From: an uncultured Clostridia bacterium
Lineage (GTDB): Bacteria; Bacillota; Clostridia; Oscillospirales; Acutalibacteraceae
Assembly: GCA_946407465.1 (NCBI GenBank)
Contig: CAMJOD010000007.1
Coordinates: 1 to 36,379 of the forward strand
Length of the DNA stretch: 36,379 nt
Reading direction: 5' to 3'
The position numbers and the translations under genes are program-made. The stretch's first letter is position 1. The number at the start of each line of letters is the position of its first letter. This document shows positions 11,245-19,259 of the stretch, piece by piece. The notes beneath the pieces are model-generated. The model was not told where the DNA came from and did not search any database. It was given only the letters and a program-made list of their open reading frames with translations.

Positions 11245-12438
11245 CTACACTCCAAAGTACTGATACACATACGCCGCCTCAGCGTCACTCAATCCGGATT
11301 TCGCAAGCAGCTGCTCCAGCGTTTTCTCCGACAGCGTGCCGTAGTGCTGCCCGTTGCGGCGCACCATCTCAATAAACTTGCTCGTTTTCTCGCTGTTCAT
11401 AGGCTCCACCGGCATATCCGCCGCCGACGCCACTTCACCGGTCTTTGCCATTTTTTCCGCAAGCGTCAGATCCTTTTCGTCCACCTTGCCGTCGTGGTTA
11501 TAGTCAAAATCGCCGATCATCTCATCCCTGATCTTCCGCTTTCCGTCCAGATGGTTCATGATCTTGTCGGCGTTCTTCTCATGCGTTTTCTTGTTTGTCT
11601 CCACCTGCTCGGCGGCTGCCTTCTGCGCCGCTTCCTGCTGCTTGGCGGCTTCCTTCGCCGCCGCCACGCGCACATTGTAGGCGTCCTCGGCGCGTTGATA
11701 CGCCATTTTCTGCTCAAATTCCTGCGCGTCCGCCGCCAGCTGCGCACGGCTCTGCGCACTCTGCGTGTCGTGCTGGTAACGCGCATTGTCAATGCTCCGC
11801 GCCTGTGTCGCGTTCTCCACTGCGCCCGACAGCCTGCTGCGCCATACATCGTTCGCCATATCCTGCCGCTGCAGCGCCGCCTGCCTTTCGCCCTGATAAC
11901 GGTCGGCAAGATAGCCGAGATAGTTCATCTTGTCGCCCTGCAAGTCGCGGCCGCGCTGATACCCCGTGTCCGCCATGCTCTGATAGATTTGAGCCGCGTT
12001 GCCTGCCTGTGCCGTCCGAGCCGCCTGCTCCTGCCGTCCGAGCGCGCGGAAGGTCGGCGCATAGTTCGCCAGATTCGCGCCGATGTCGCCCTGCACCTCG
12101 CTTCCCACCGCTGCCGCGTATGTCGGCGCAAAGCCGCCGCTCAGCATATTTGCCGTTTCTTGTGCCGCCTCGCGCCCTCTGAGCGCGTTTTGACTGTATG
12201 CCTGAGCAAATTCCTTATAATTATTATCTTGGCTCAAATCGTAAGCGAAGCCGCTTTTTGTCAGGTAATCGCTGATAGCCTTGTCCAGCCTGCCGTCCGC
12301 CGTGTGGCTGTAATCTGCATCCGTCGCTGCCTGTTCAGCTGCTGCCAGTGCAGCGGCAGCCTGCGCATCACCTCCTGCCGCCGCGGGCTGCTCGTTCATC
12401 AGCGCATACAGCCGTTCATTCTCTTTGGTGACTGCCAT
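11245..12438 (-). CDS. Internal virion (ejection-type) protein with EF-hand/dockerin-like loop
   Basis: 397 residues; ATG with AGGAGG 6 nt upstream. The N-terminus is Ala/Gln-rich, followed by a segment (about 60-140) related to the neighbouring 265-residue protein (paired 'GREAAQ...GG.AP.YA' and 'GEKAQEN...TGGYSNSYA' patterns). A long Ala/Lys/Gln coiled coil occupies about 230-290. Residues 312-323 form a canonical calcium loop, D-x-N-x-D-G-x-V-x-x-x-D (DYNHDGKVDEKD), like EF-hand or type I dockerin loops. There is no signal peptide. By composition and position between tail and giant polyvalent genes it resembles podovirus ejection proteins. The calcium loop could control folding or interaction; this is inference. 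Confidence 0.68.
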   Translation of the reverse strand: MAVTKENERLYALMNEQPAAAGGDAQAAAALAAAEQAATDADYSHTADGRLDKAISDYLTKSGFAYDLSQDNNYKEFAQAYSQNALRGREAAQETANMLSGGFAPTYAAAVGSEVQGDIGANLANYAPTFRALGRQEQAARTAQAGNAAQIYQSMADTGYQRGRDLQGDKMNYLGYLADRYQGERQAALQRQDMANDVWRSRLSGAVENATQARSIDNARYQHDTQSAQSRAQLAADAQEFEQKMAYQRAEDAYNVRVAAAKEAAKQQEAAQKAAAEQVETNKKTHEKNADKIMNHLDGKRKIRDEMIGDFDYNHDGKVDEKDLTLAEKMAKTGEVASAADMPVEPMNSEKTSKFIEMVRRNGQHYGTLSEKTLEQLLAKSGLSDAEAAYVYQYFGV

Positions 12439-12449
12439 ATTTGCCCTCC

Positions 12450-13247
12450 TTACCTGATTTTACTGTAAAGATAGTTATAGTACGCGCTGTTCTGCGCTGC
12501 CTGCTGACTCAGACTCGCCTGTGCGTCGGCGCTCAAACTATTGTGCTCATACTGACTCTCTGCCAACTGCCGGATGCTCGACAAATCACTCTGCGCCGCG
12601 TTCAGCCGAGCCTGCCAGTTTTGCAGCTCCTGCGAAAACGCGGTCATGTCAAGTCCCCGTTCGGTGCTGTACTTGTTCTGATAGTAGGTCATAAAGTTGT
12701 AGTTGTCGCTCACCTTGTCGCGGAACCGCGCATAGGCGGAGTCATCAAAGCCTTTGAGCAGCCCGATTTGCGTCATGGTCTGCTCCTGCTCCTGCTGCCA
12801 GTTGGCGAGCGCCGAGTTGCGCAGCGAAGGAATCTTGCTTGCCAGCTCCTCCATTTGCTGACCATAGGCACGCTGTCCGGCAGCCTGTGCATAGCTGTTG
12901 CTGTAGCCGCCGGTGTTGGTGCTGTAGGCGCCCTGCACGTTTTCCTGCGCCTTTTCGCCCTCGCGCCTGTAGTAGTCCTTCTGCGTCTGGTAGTCGGCGC
13001 TCTTGTCCGCGCTCCATTCAAATTTGTTGTCACGGTATCGGTTCGCCAACACGCTGATTTGATCGCCGTAGGCACTTTTATAGCCTTTGTTCACCGTGTC
13101 TGTGTAGCGCTTTGCAAAATAATCTGTCGCCAGCTGCGCGTTCTTGGTTGCCGCACTGTCACGATAGGTCGGCGCGCTGTTCGCGACACTGTTATACCGT
13201 CTTGTCGCGTCCTCCACCTGCTCCGGACCGTACACGTTATACACCAT
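12450..13247 (-). CDS. Internal virion / structural protein, Tyr-Gln-rich coiled-coil type
   Basis: 265 residues; the ATG at 13247 follows a GGAGGGG-type site and overlaps the previous small gene by 11 bp. The sequence is rich in Y, Q, N, A and predicted mostly helical. The central part (about 85-170: DYQTQKDYYRREG, TGGYSNSYAQAAGQ, IPSLRNSALANW) is a pattern I associate with structural proteins of clostridial phages. The downstream 397-residue protein carries a diverged copy of the same segment, so the two look paralogous. Probable injected or head-neck internal protein; not firmly assigned. Confidence 0.62.
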   Translation of the reverse strand: MVYNVYGPEQVEDATRRYNSVANSAPTYRDSAATKNAQLATDYFAKRYTDTVNKGYKSAYGDQISVLANRYRDNKFEWSADKSADYQTQKDYYRREGEKAQENVQGAYSTNTGGYSNSYAQAAGQRAYGQQMEELASKIPSLRNSALANWQQEQEQTMTQIGLLKGFDDSAYARFRDKVSDNYNFMTYYQNKYSTERGLDMTAFSQELQNWQARLNAAQSDLSSIRQLAESQYEHNSLSADAQASLSQQAAQNSAYYNYLYSKIR

Positions 13248-13416
13248 CGTTCACCCCTCCTGTTCTGCTGAGCTTGTCGAAAAAGTCTTCCTCAAAGTTA
13301 TCCTCGCCGATGTTCCGCAGCACAAAGCTGACCTGTTCGTACATGTCGTTTGTCCAGGCTCTCAGCTCGCGCACATCATCCGTCTCGGGAGGTGGGTCGA
13401 GCTTTAAAACTGCCAT
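13237..13416 (-). CDS. Small 59-residue protein in the tail operon
   Basis: ATG at 13416 overlaps the end of the upstream 693-codon gene by 13 bp and its stop overlaps the next start by 11 bp. The frame is open for 59 codons (starts MAVLKLDPPPETDDVREL, ends GGVNDGV). It is acidic, with a helical centre (WTNDMYEQVSFVLRNIGEDN) and no cysteines or membrane segment. The end-to-start overlaps on both sides and late-operon position support a real, translationally coupled gene. Function not recognised; a small head-tail or tail chaperone-like role is possible. Confidence 0.68.
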   Translation of the reverse strand: MAVLKLDPPPETDDVRELRAWTNDMYEQVSFVLRNIGEDNFEEDFFDKLSRTGGVNDGV

Positions 13417-15485
13417 ACCTTATCACTTCCTCCTGCAAAATCAATCTGCAAACCGCCGATTTCCATTTCACCGCTGCCCTCTACGCGCAGCCGCAGATAA
13501 TCCGAACGCCGCACCGGCACCGGCGCCGTCACGTGCCGCCTTTCCTCAAAATGCATACGGCGCACAAGAACCCACGCGCCGCCGTGCCGAAACTGCGCAT
13601 ATACCTCTGCCTGCATATCCTCGGCCGCTTTCAGCTGAATCTGAATTTTGGAGATGTATTTTTTGCCAAAATCGTCACCGTACAAATCCGGCGTCTCAAA
13701 AAACCATTCAAACCGGCTCTCCGTCTCGCCGTCAAGCAGGTTGTTTTCCGGCTCCACACACTTCACCGCGCCCTCGGCGTCGATATAATAAAGCAGATTG
13801 TTATAGGTCACGCAGCTTTTCATATGCGTGCCGTCCTCCTTGTGCCACATGCCCCTCACGGTATCGAGCACAAACAGCTCCCAGCCGCCTGTTTGGTTTT
13901 GTGCCGACAAATAATACTTGTCGCCGTGCCGTCCGGCAACGCCGTTTCGGTAGTGCGCTGTGCCAAACGCCGCCTCGCTCACCTGCACAGGCTGACCGCC
14001 GGGGATAAAACGGTACACACCGTTATAGCCCAGATAGTAGAGTACGCCGTTAATCCACACCACGCTTTTCTCACTGCCGCGTGCCACACCCGGCACATTA
14101 TAGCTTGCGAGCGCAAAGTTGGACGGCTTGTTGCCGAAAAGCTTGATAATCCAGTTTTCCTTGAAGAATATCACGCTGTCATTCTGCCGCGCTATTCCCG
14201 TAAAGCCGCCCTCGCTGCCCACCGTCGCCGCGTAGCTGTCCGTCGAAATACCGTCGCCGTATGCCTGCCAGTTGGTACAGTCGCCCTGCTTGCAGCAGTA
14301 TATTTCATGATTTTGGCTGCTGCAAGTCCACAAGCGGTTTTCCGCTTCCAGCATCAGACCGCTGTCTGCCTGCGGCATCACGCGTTCAACCGTCAGCGGC
14401 CCCGTATAGGGCACGCTCCTGTCAATGCTCGCCTTGATTACGATACACTGCCTGTCCACATAATAGAGTTTAAAAAAGCCGCCGTTAAGCACTTCCAGAT
14501 AGTTGCCCCAGTCATAGTTGCTCGACCACGGGCTCAGCGCCGCGACGCTGTGCACCATGCCGGAGAGCTTCACATAGTCGCCCTTTTTCAAACCGGCGAA
14601 CAAATCCGCGTCCGTGTCGTCATTGCGCGAGATTTTCACGTAGGGATTGTCGATTTTCACAAAGCGGCGCAAATCGCCGTATGTATGATATTCTTCTCCA
14701 TCTATGCTGTGGGTTTTGCCCTCGAGTATATCCGTACATCGGTAAACGCCGCTTGGATTTTCTCCTTGTGCTTCCACCGTCTCACCGGACTTGATGGTTA
14801 ACCATTTTGTAAAATATGTATCCTGCCAAGGCTCCACAGCATCCTCTACAGCATATTCGTTTGGCGGATTCGTCTGCTTAAAATAATCCTCTAAGCCGCT
14901 TGCTTTTTCATAGATGTAGTTGACCGGACGCGGCTTGCCGTTATCGTCCAGCTCCACCTTTTCAATAGAAAAATCCCTAAAATTCCTTGTAGGCCGAACA
15001 TGATTCCCTGTGTTATACGTCGCCACGTTCAGCTCTGTGGTGCTCACGCTCTGCGTCGTGCCGGAAAAATCCATCGGCGCAAACGTCTGTGTGCCGAGGT
15101 CAAACACCAGCCGTTCCGGCATCAACACGACGCGGTTACCGTACAGCACCAGCTCGTGCGTTGCCGCTGTGCCATCATAAGCGAAGTCCTCATAGCGCTC
15201 GCTCCCCACATGCAGCGCACCGTCAGTCATGTAGATAAAGCGGTTGTCAGCTATCAAAAGATTGCTCACAATACCTGTCATGCCGTTCGCCGTGCAGCGC
15301 TTTTTGCGCGTGCGCAGACGCGGAAAGTCGTCGCTGCATAAATTTTGCATATCGCAAAACTCCGTATAGACCGTGCTGTCGTTGCTCGATACGCGCGAAA
15401 AGCCGGTGTTTACTGTCCTGTTCAGCCCTCGAAACAAGCTGATACGCGTGCTTACCTTCCGAAGCCGGTTAATTTCCGGAAACAT
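13404..15485 (-). CDS. Large beta-rich tail hub / stabilisation-type protein
   Basis: 693 residues, no signal peptide. It begins with a conserved-looking strand region (INRLRKVSTRISLFRGLNRT). It continues with many W/Y/G-rich beta repeats of the kind seen in propeller proteins (for example 'RLWTCSSQNHEIYCCKQGD', 'GVLYYLGYNGVYRFIPGGQ', 'NLLYYIDAEGAVKCVEP') and ends in a compact beta domain. This resembles DNA-stabilisation/tail hub proteins of P22-like podoviruses (gp10-type), which plug the portal after packaging. It follows a small adaptor candidate and precedes ejection-type genes, the expected order. Name is by resemblance and synteny, not search. Confidence 0.65.
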   Translation of the reverse strand: MFPEINRLRKVSTRISLFRGLNRTVNTGFSRVSSNDSTVYTEFCDMQNLCSDDFPRLRTRKKRCTANGMTGIVSNLLIADNRFIYMTDGALHVGSERYEDFAYDGTAATHELVLYGNRVVLMPERLVFDLGTQTFAPMDFSGTTQSVSTTELNVATYNTGNHVRPTRNFRDFSIEKVELDDNGKPRPVNYIYEKASGLEDYFKQTNPPNEYAVEDAVEPWQDTYFTKWLTIKSGETVEAQGENPSGVYRCTDILEGKTHSIDGEEYHTYGDLRRFVKIDNPYVKISRNDDTDADLFAGLKKGDYVKLSGMVHSVAALSPWSSNYDWGNYLEVLNGGFFKLYYVDRQCIVIKASIDRSVPYTGPLTVERVMPQADSGLMLEAENRLWTCSSQNHEIYCCKQGDCTNWQAYGDGISTDSYAATVGSEGGFTGIARQNDSVIFFKENWIIKLFGNKPSNFALASYNVPGVARGSEKSVVWINGVLYYLGYNGVYRFIPGGQPVQVSEAAFGTAHYRNGVAGRHGDKYYLSAQNQTGGWELFVLDTVRGMWHKEDGTHMKSCVTYNNLLYYIDAEGAVKCVEPENNLLDGETESRFEWFFETPDLYGDDFGKKYISKIQIQLKAAEDMQAEVYAQFRHGGAWVLVRRMHFEERRHVTAPVPVRRSDYLRLRVEGSGEMEIGGLQIDFAGGSDKVWQF

Positions 15486-15498
15486 AGCCCCTCACTCC

Positions 15499-15882
15499 TC
15501 AATAATGATAATTGTAATTACTTTTTTGCCGGTGCATCTGCCACCAATAGCGCTTAAAATCCATAAACGTATCTCGAAACACCGCCATGTCATTAAGATA
15601 CCGCTCGCCTTCCTCCGCCAGCAAATCAAGCTGACTTACGGCATACTGCACATAGATGTCCTCAAACGGCTTCGGTGCGCACAGCACATGCTCCCGATAG
15701 TTGTCCAAATCAATCGTGCCGCCGTACTGCGCCGTCAATTCTTCATCGCCCTCACGTCCTCTCACAATGTCGCTGAGAATCATGTTTTCCGCTGTCTCGA
15801 TAAACCGCAGCAGCTGCTCGTCGCTTGCTTCATAGCCGTTCTTAACTGCCTTGATAGTTTCTATCACCTTGTCAACCGTCAT
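15499..15882 (-). CDS. Head-tail adaptor / connector candidate
   Basis: 127 residues if started at the ATG at 15882, which has AGGAAG about 7 nt upstream. An upstream in-frame ATG at 15900 would fall almost on the predicted transcription start of late promoter B and has no ribosome site. The protein is all-helical in appearance (MTVDKVIETIKAVKNGY..., AENMILSDIV, IYVQYAVSQLDLLAEE) and ends in a W/Y/H-rich tail. Size, helical content and place between capsid and tail hub genes match small connector proteins of the gp4/gp6 type. It is the first gene of its transcription unit. Confidence 0.62.
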   Translation of the reverse strand: MTVDKVIETIKAVKNGYEASDEQLLRFIETAENMILSDIVRGREGDEELTAQYGGTIDLDNYREHVLCAPKPFEDIYVQYAVSQLDLLAEEGERYLNDMAVFRDTFMDFKRYWWQMHRQKSNYNYHY

Positions 15883-15911
15883 GCCACCACTTCCTTTCAT
15901 GTCTTATGCTA

Positions 15912-15944
15912 ATTGTACCAAAATCCCATTCCAAAAGGCGGCAC
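15912..15944 (-). promoter_or_regulatory. Predicted late promoter B (adaptor and tail genes)
   Basis: GTGCCGCC (15944-15937), 19 nt, then TACAAT (15917-15912) with an extended TGG before it, on the minus strand. The element is one arm of an inverted repeat, GCGGCA-N6-TGCCGC (15938-15955). It sits downstream of the terminator at 16073-16107 and upstream of the adaptor gene. Confidence 0.77.
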
Positions 15945-16023
15945 ACCGCTGCCGCGGCGGGCAGTCCGCGCTCCATCCGTCTGATAGTCATATGCCCTCC
16001 ATACCCGCGTTCAAAAAGGCTAT

Positions 16024-16072
16024 AACCACTAACCACTAGCCACTAGCCACTAGCCACTAACCACTAGCCACT
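16024..16072. repeat. Seven tandem heptamers (AACCACT / AGCCACT)
   Basis: Seven head-to-tail 7-bp units, AACCACT or AGCCACT, lie between promoter B and the terminator at 16073-16107. No spacers or dyads, so not CRISPR. Probably slipped-strand expansion; a regulatory role is not shown. Confidence 0.9.
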
Positions 16073-16107
16073 AAATAAAAGAGAGCCGCAGTCATGCCGC
16101 AGCTCTC
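16073..16107 (-). terminator. Intrinsic terminator after the capsid cluster
   Basis: A 9-bp stem (16081-16089 with 16099-16107, one G-T wobble) with a 9-nt loop is followed on the minus strand by TTTTATTT. It closes the scaffold-capsid transcription unit before promoter B. Confidence 0.83.
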
Positions 16108-16133
16108 CCAAATTCCTGTTCACTTTTCCGGCG

Positions 16134-16601
16134 TCAGCCCGCCTGCGCCATTTCCAGCTCCTGACGGGCAAGCTCAGCCGCACGCCTATCCTGCAAGCCC
16201 AGCGCCGCGTCACGCTGCACCTTGGCGTTCTCAACGATCTCCGCCACGCAGCGCGGCACCTGCACCGTCTGTCCCCTCGGGATCAGATACTGCTTGCCGT
16301 TCAGCGACACCTCGATGTTCTTGCTGCCTCTCATGTTGCCAAGATCCACATGGATGTCCACAAGCTCCATCGCCTTCTCGTTCTCGCGCTGCACGCGTTC
16401 CAGCTCTGCCTGCTCTGCCAGCAGCTTCTCATTGGACACGCCGCGCAAACGCTCCTCGTTTGCCAACTTGTCCTTCATCAGCTTAACGTCTGCCAGCAGC
16501 TCCTCAAACGCTGCCTTTGACAGCGTCACCGTTTCCTCTACCGCTGTCAGCTCGTTCTCCGCAGCCGTCGCTGTCTGTTCAGCTTCCTGTCTCTTTGCCA
16601 T
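16134..16601 (-). CDS. Coiled-coil head-associated protein
   Basis: 155 residues, immediately downstream of the capsid gene (17-bp gap) and the last gene before a terminator. Residues 1-85 are a charged coiled coil (ELTAVEETVTLSKAAFEELL, then KLANEERLR). Residues about 95-125 form a small domain, IEVSLNGKQYLIPRGQTVQV-PRCVAEI, of a kind I have seen in phage head-region proteins, where an NGK-x-Y-x-IPRG-x-x-V-x-VP segment is characteristic. Likely head decoration or capsid-associated structural protein. Exact function unassigned. Confidence 0.6.
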   Translation of the reverse strand: MAKRQEAEQTATAAENELTAVEETVTLSKAAFEELLADVKLMKDKLANEERLRGVSNEKLLAEQAELERVQRENEKAMELVDIHVDLGNMRGSKNIEVSLNGKQYLIPRGQTVQVPRCVAEIVENAKVQRDAALGLQDRRAAELARQELEMAQAG

Positions 16602-16618
16602 TCGGCGTCAACCTCCTT

Positions 16619-17761
16619 TTATCCGGCGTTTCTCGCCTGCGCAAGCAGATCCCAGTTGTTCTGGGGCTGGGTATTGAGCGTCGCTGTGCTCTCGATGCGC
16701 ACCATGTTGGTCTGTCCGGTAATACCGATGCCGTGGGTCGTTTTCCAGCCCTGCGTCGCCCTCTGGTTCAGCGGATCGCTGGTACCGCCCGAGCCGAGCG
16801 CCTTGATGATGGTGTGCATACCCTCGCCCTCAATTTCCACGGTCTTGTAGGCGTCCTTGCCGAGCACAAGCGTAGAATACACGTCAAAGTGTACACTGCC
16901 GCTCTTAACGGCTCCGGCGTCCTTCCAGACCTTGGCAAAGGTGGACACCACAAAGCGCACATTGCCAATCATGCCGATTTCGCCCTTATAGATTCTGGTC
17001 GCTTCGTTATACTGTACAATCGGAATGAATTTCGGATCGTTGATAACGTCATACTTACAATTCGGATGAATGATTGCCACATAGCTGTCGCCAATTGTCT
17101 CCGCGTTCTGCACTTCCAGATAGTTGGCGCCCCTGAAAATGCAGTCGATAGAGAACTTGCTGTTTGCACCAAGAGAAGCCCTCGAATTCACCTCGTTGAC
17201 AACACCGTTTACCACAGCCGGTGCATAGATTACCGACAAACCGGCGTTCAGCGCCTCGCGGTCGATTTCCTCAATCGTTCTGCCGCTCTGGCTCGACAGC
17301 TCCTCCGCGTCATGAATCAGAATGTCGTCGCGGCTTGCAAAAGCCGCAAAATCCGTGACGGGCGTGTACTTGCCGTACTGGTTCACCGCGATTTCCACAT
17401 AGTAGAAATTCATCAGGTTGCCCTTTGGCGTCACGCCCTCCTGAAGCGGCGTCAAGTCGGTCGGGTACGGCGTCAGACCGCGGATGTTCACAACGTCGCC
17501 GCTGTGCTTCGGCATGGTCAGCTTCTCGCCGAACTGACCGTGCACCAGCTTACCGATATGATTCTTCATGAATACACGGTTATAGAACACCGCCTTTTCG
17601 GGCGTAAAGTCGTTGCCCGTGGTTTCAATGGTGTTGCCGTAGCCGTTCACCACATAACCGGTGCCGTTGTTGGTTGCCCAGTTGGTGCCGCCTGCGTCAA
17701 CCGAATAGGCGATGTCGAACATCGCAAGAATAACGCCGATATATCTTCTCTTTTTCTTCAT
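16619..17761 (-). CDS. Major capsid protein, N4-gp56-like
   Basis: 380 residues; ATG with GGAAGGAG about 9 nt upstream. The body matches the N4-gp56 capsid family in style: an N-arm followed by KAVFYNRVFMKNHIGKLVHG, the central 'VAIIHPNCKYDVINDPKF' segment and 'YKGEIGMIGNVRFV'. This family has the HK97 fold and forms the head shell of podoviruses. The first residues, MKKKRRYIGVILAMFDIAYS, are unusual: YIGVILAMFD (7-16) closely matches YIGIILNLFD (6-15) of the scaffold gene upstream. A shared N-terminal tag on scaffold and capsid is known where the Prp protease cleaves both. Co-transcribed with scaffold from promoter C. Confidence 0.88.
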   Translation of the reverse strand: MKKKRRYIGVILAMFDIAYSVDAGGTNWATNNGTGYVVNGYGNTIETTGNDFTPEKAVFYNRVFMKNHIGKLVHGQFGEKLTMPKHSGDVVNIRGLTPYPTDLTPLQEGVTPKGNLMNFYYVEIAVNQYGKYTPVTDFAAFASRDDILIHDAEELSSQSGRTIEEIDREALNAGLSVIYAPAVVNGVVNEVNSRASLGANSKFSIDCIFRGANYLEVQNAETIGDSYVAIIHPNCKYDVINDPKFIPIVQYNEATRIYKGEIGMIGNVRFVVSTFAKVWKDAGAVKSGSVHFDVYSTLVLGKDAYKTVEIEGEGMHTIIKALGSGGTSDPLNQRATQGWKTTHGIGITGQTNMVRIESTATLNTQPQNNWDLLAQARNAG

Positions 17762-17790
17762 CTTTTCAAACTCCTTCCCAAGGAAAGCAG

Positions 17791-18819
17791 TCAGATTTTT
17801 GCCTCACGTCGCCGCACCTTTTCCAGATAGTCGTCAAAATCCTTGTCGCTCATGGTCTGGTACGTGCTCACCTTCGACGGGGCGCCGGTGCGCAGCGCGT
17901 TCTCCCTCGGCCTCTCGCGGTTTGCCTGCATCGTCTGCGCCACTGCGGAGGCGGTCGCCTTGCTCACGCGCTTGATTTGATTTGCCCTCAACTCGTCCGC
18001 GTGCGCCAGCTCATACGCAAAGGTCACGTCAAACACCTCACCGGCGGTACCGTTCGCGCGGTTTTTTTCCTCGTTCTGCGCCGCCACAAAGTCGAGCGCA
18101 GCTCGAAACTTTGCGTTTGCAAATTCCGCGTCAAAATCAAAACTCGGGTACTGCTTGGCGGTCTCCTTTGCCAAACCGCGCAGCCGCTCGTGCAGCTCGT
18201 TGGCCTGCCGGTAGCGCCGCAGGTTCTCCAGCTCCTGCTGCTGCGCCGCCGCGTTCTGCCGCTGATCGTAGCTCTCAATAAACTCCTCGGCAGTCTGCCC
18301 TTGGTCGATTGCCTGTTGCCGCCACAGCTCCCTGTCCCCTCTGAGCGCGTTATAGATAGCCTCCGGATCGTTGCTGCCGTACTTCTCCGCCAGCAGGGAC
18401 AGCACCTTGTCCGAGCGTGCCGCACGGTTCTCCAGCTCCGCGCGCTCGCGTCCGAGCTTGCCAAACCGGTCCTTTATCTGCCCCTCCACGCGCTTGTGAT
18501 ACGCGTCCTTGAACTTGCCCTTGATTAACTCCTCAAAGGCGGCGTCGGTGTCCTCCTGATCTGCTTCTCCGTTATCGTTATCGTCTGTCTGTCTCGTTTC
18601 GCCCTCTGCCTGCGCCTTGTCCGCGTGAAAAGCCTTTTGATAGCTCTCCATCAGATCGTCGCTCACGCCGATCTCGCGTCCGCGCGCCTGCACATCAGGT
18701 CTCACTCCGGCGCTTGTGGTGCCGCCGTCTCCCTCACTGCTGCCCGTGCTCTGCGCTGCGCCTGCGCCGTCGCCGTCAAACAGATTCAGGATAATTCCGA
18801 TATAATCTCTTTTGTGCAT
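17791..18819 (-). CDS. Scaffolding protein
   Basis: 342 residues; ATG with GAGGAGG 5 nt upstream. Typical scaffold composition: acidic low-complexity N-terminal part (about 15-110), long charged helices (EELIKGKFKDAYHKRVEGQI, KLGRERAELENRAARSDKVL), and a basic C-terminus (SKVSTYQTMSDKDFDDYLEK then VRRREAKI) of the sort that binds capsid protein. Its position directly upstream of the major capsid gene is canonical. The N-terminus carries YIGIILNLFD (6-15), the same tag as the capsid protein, ahead of the acidic region. It is the first gene after promoter C, with a leader of about 80 nt. Confidence 0.82.
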   Translation of the reverse strand: MHKRDYIGIILNLFDGDGAGAAQSTGSSEGDGGTTSAGVRPDVQARGREIGVSDDLMESYQKAFHADKAQAEGETRQTDDNDNGEADQEDTDAAFEELIKGKFKDAYHKRVEGQIKDRFGKLGRERAELENRAARSDKVLSLLAEKYGSNDPEAIYNALRGDRELWRQQAIDQGQTAEEFIESYDQRQNAAAQQQELENLRRYRQANELHERLRGLAKETAKQYPSFDFDAEFANAKFRAALDFVAAQNEEKNRANGTAGEVFDVTFAYELAHADELRANQIKRVSKATASAVAQTMQANRERPRENALRTGAPSKVSTYQTMSDKDFDDYLEKVRRREAKI

Positions 18820-18907
18820 AGATGCCTCCTCACGTCTGTCCGTGGTGTCTTACTCGCGTCTTTCCGCGGTGCCAGCCAAAAAGCCACATCTTTCCGGCGT
18901 TTATCTC

Positions 18908-18940
18908 ATTTTATCAAAAACAAAAAACAAAAGGCGGCAC
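18908..18940 (-). promoter_or_regulatory. Predicted late promoter C (scaffold and capsid)
   Basis: GTGCCGCC (18940-18933), 19 nt, then TAAAAT (18913-18908) with TGA before it on the minus strand. It begins 4 bp past the stop codon of the Prp-like gene. A T-rich spacer replaces any recognisable -35 hexamer. Confidence 0.78.
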
Positions 18941-18944
18941 AACT

Positions 18945-19259
18945 TTAGGCACGTACCAAAACCACGTCCTCCGGAAAGCTGTGTGCATACAGCTCAAAGC
19001 CTGTCACAACGGCGCTCGTACCGGTTTTGTACAGCTCCATCAGCGCGCCGTCCTCACAAAACACCGAGAGCAGCGTATGTCCGTACCCGTACTCCATCGC
19101 CTCTACCCGAAATCCGGCGTTATCCTCCATGAAGTCTTGGGTGTACTGCAAAAGCGCCTGTGCCAGTGCCGAAATACTCACGCATACATCATGCGCACAG
19201 TGTCCGCGCACAGACAGCGTGAACGTCCGCTTGCCGTTCTGCAAATAAACCGTCGTCAC
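18945..19259 (-). CDS. Prp-like cysteine protease, probable capsid/scaffold maturation enzyme
   Basis: 104 residues; start ATG overlaps the portal stop in an ATGA, so translation is coupled. The sequence has the hallmark of the ribosomal-processing cysteine protease Prp family: an N-terminal strand, then RGHCAHDVCVSISALAQALL, in which H20 and C26 match the catalytic His and Cys of 'GHA...D.VCAAVS'. The loop between them is shorter than in cellular Prp. In staphylococci Prp removes the N-terminal extension of ribosomal protein L27 and the N-termini of phage capsid and scaffold. Here the gene lies between portal and scaffold, and scaffold and capsid share an N-terminal tag. I infer a phage-borne maturation protease. 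The unusual short loop could also mean altered or lost activity. Confidence 0.68.
   Translation of the reverse strand: MTTVYLQNGKRTFTLSVRGHCAHDVCVSISALAQALLQYTQDFMEDNAGFRVEAMEYGYGHTLLSVFCEDGALMELYKTGTSAVVTGFELYAHSFPEDVVLVRA

Noticed and set aside
16024-16072. Possible CRISPR array from the CCACTA repeats
   Set aside because: Units are 7 bp, contiguous, without spacers.
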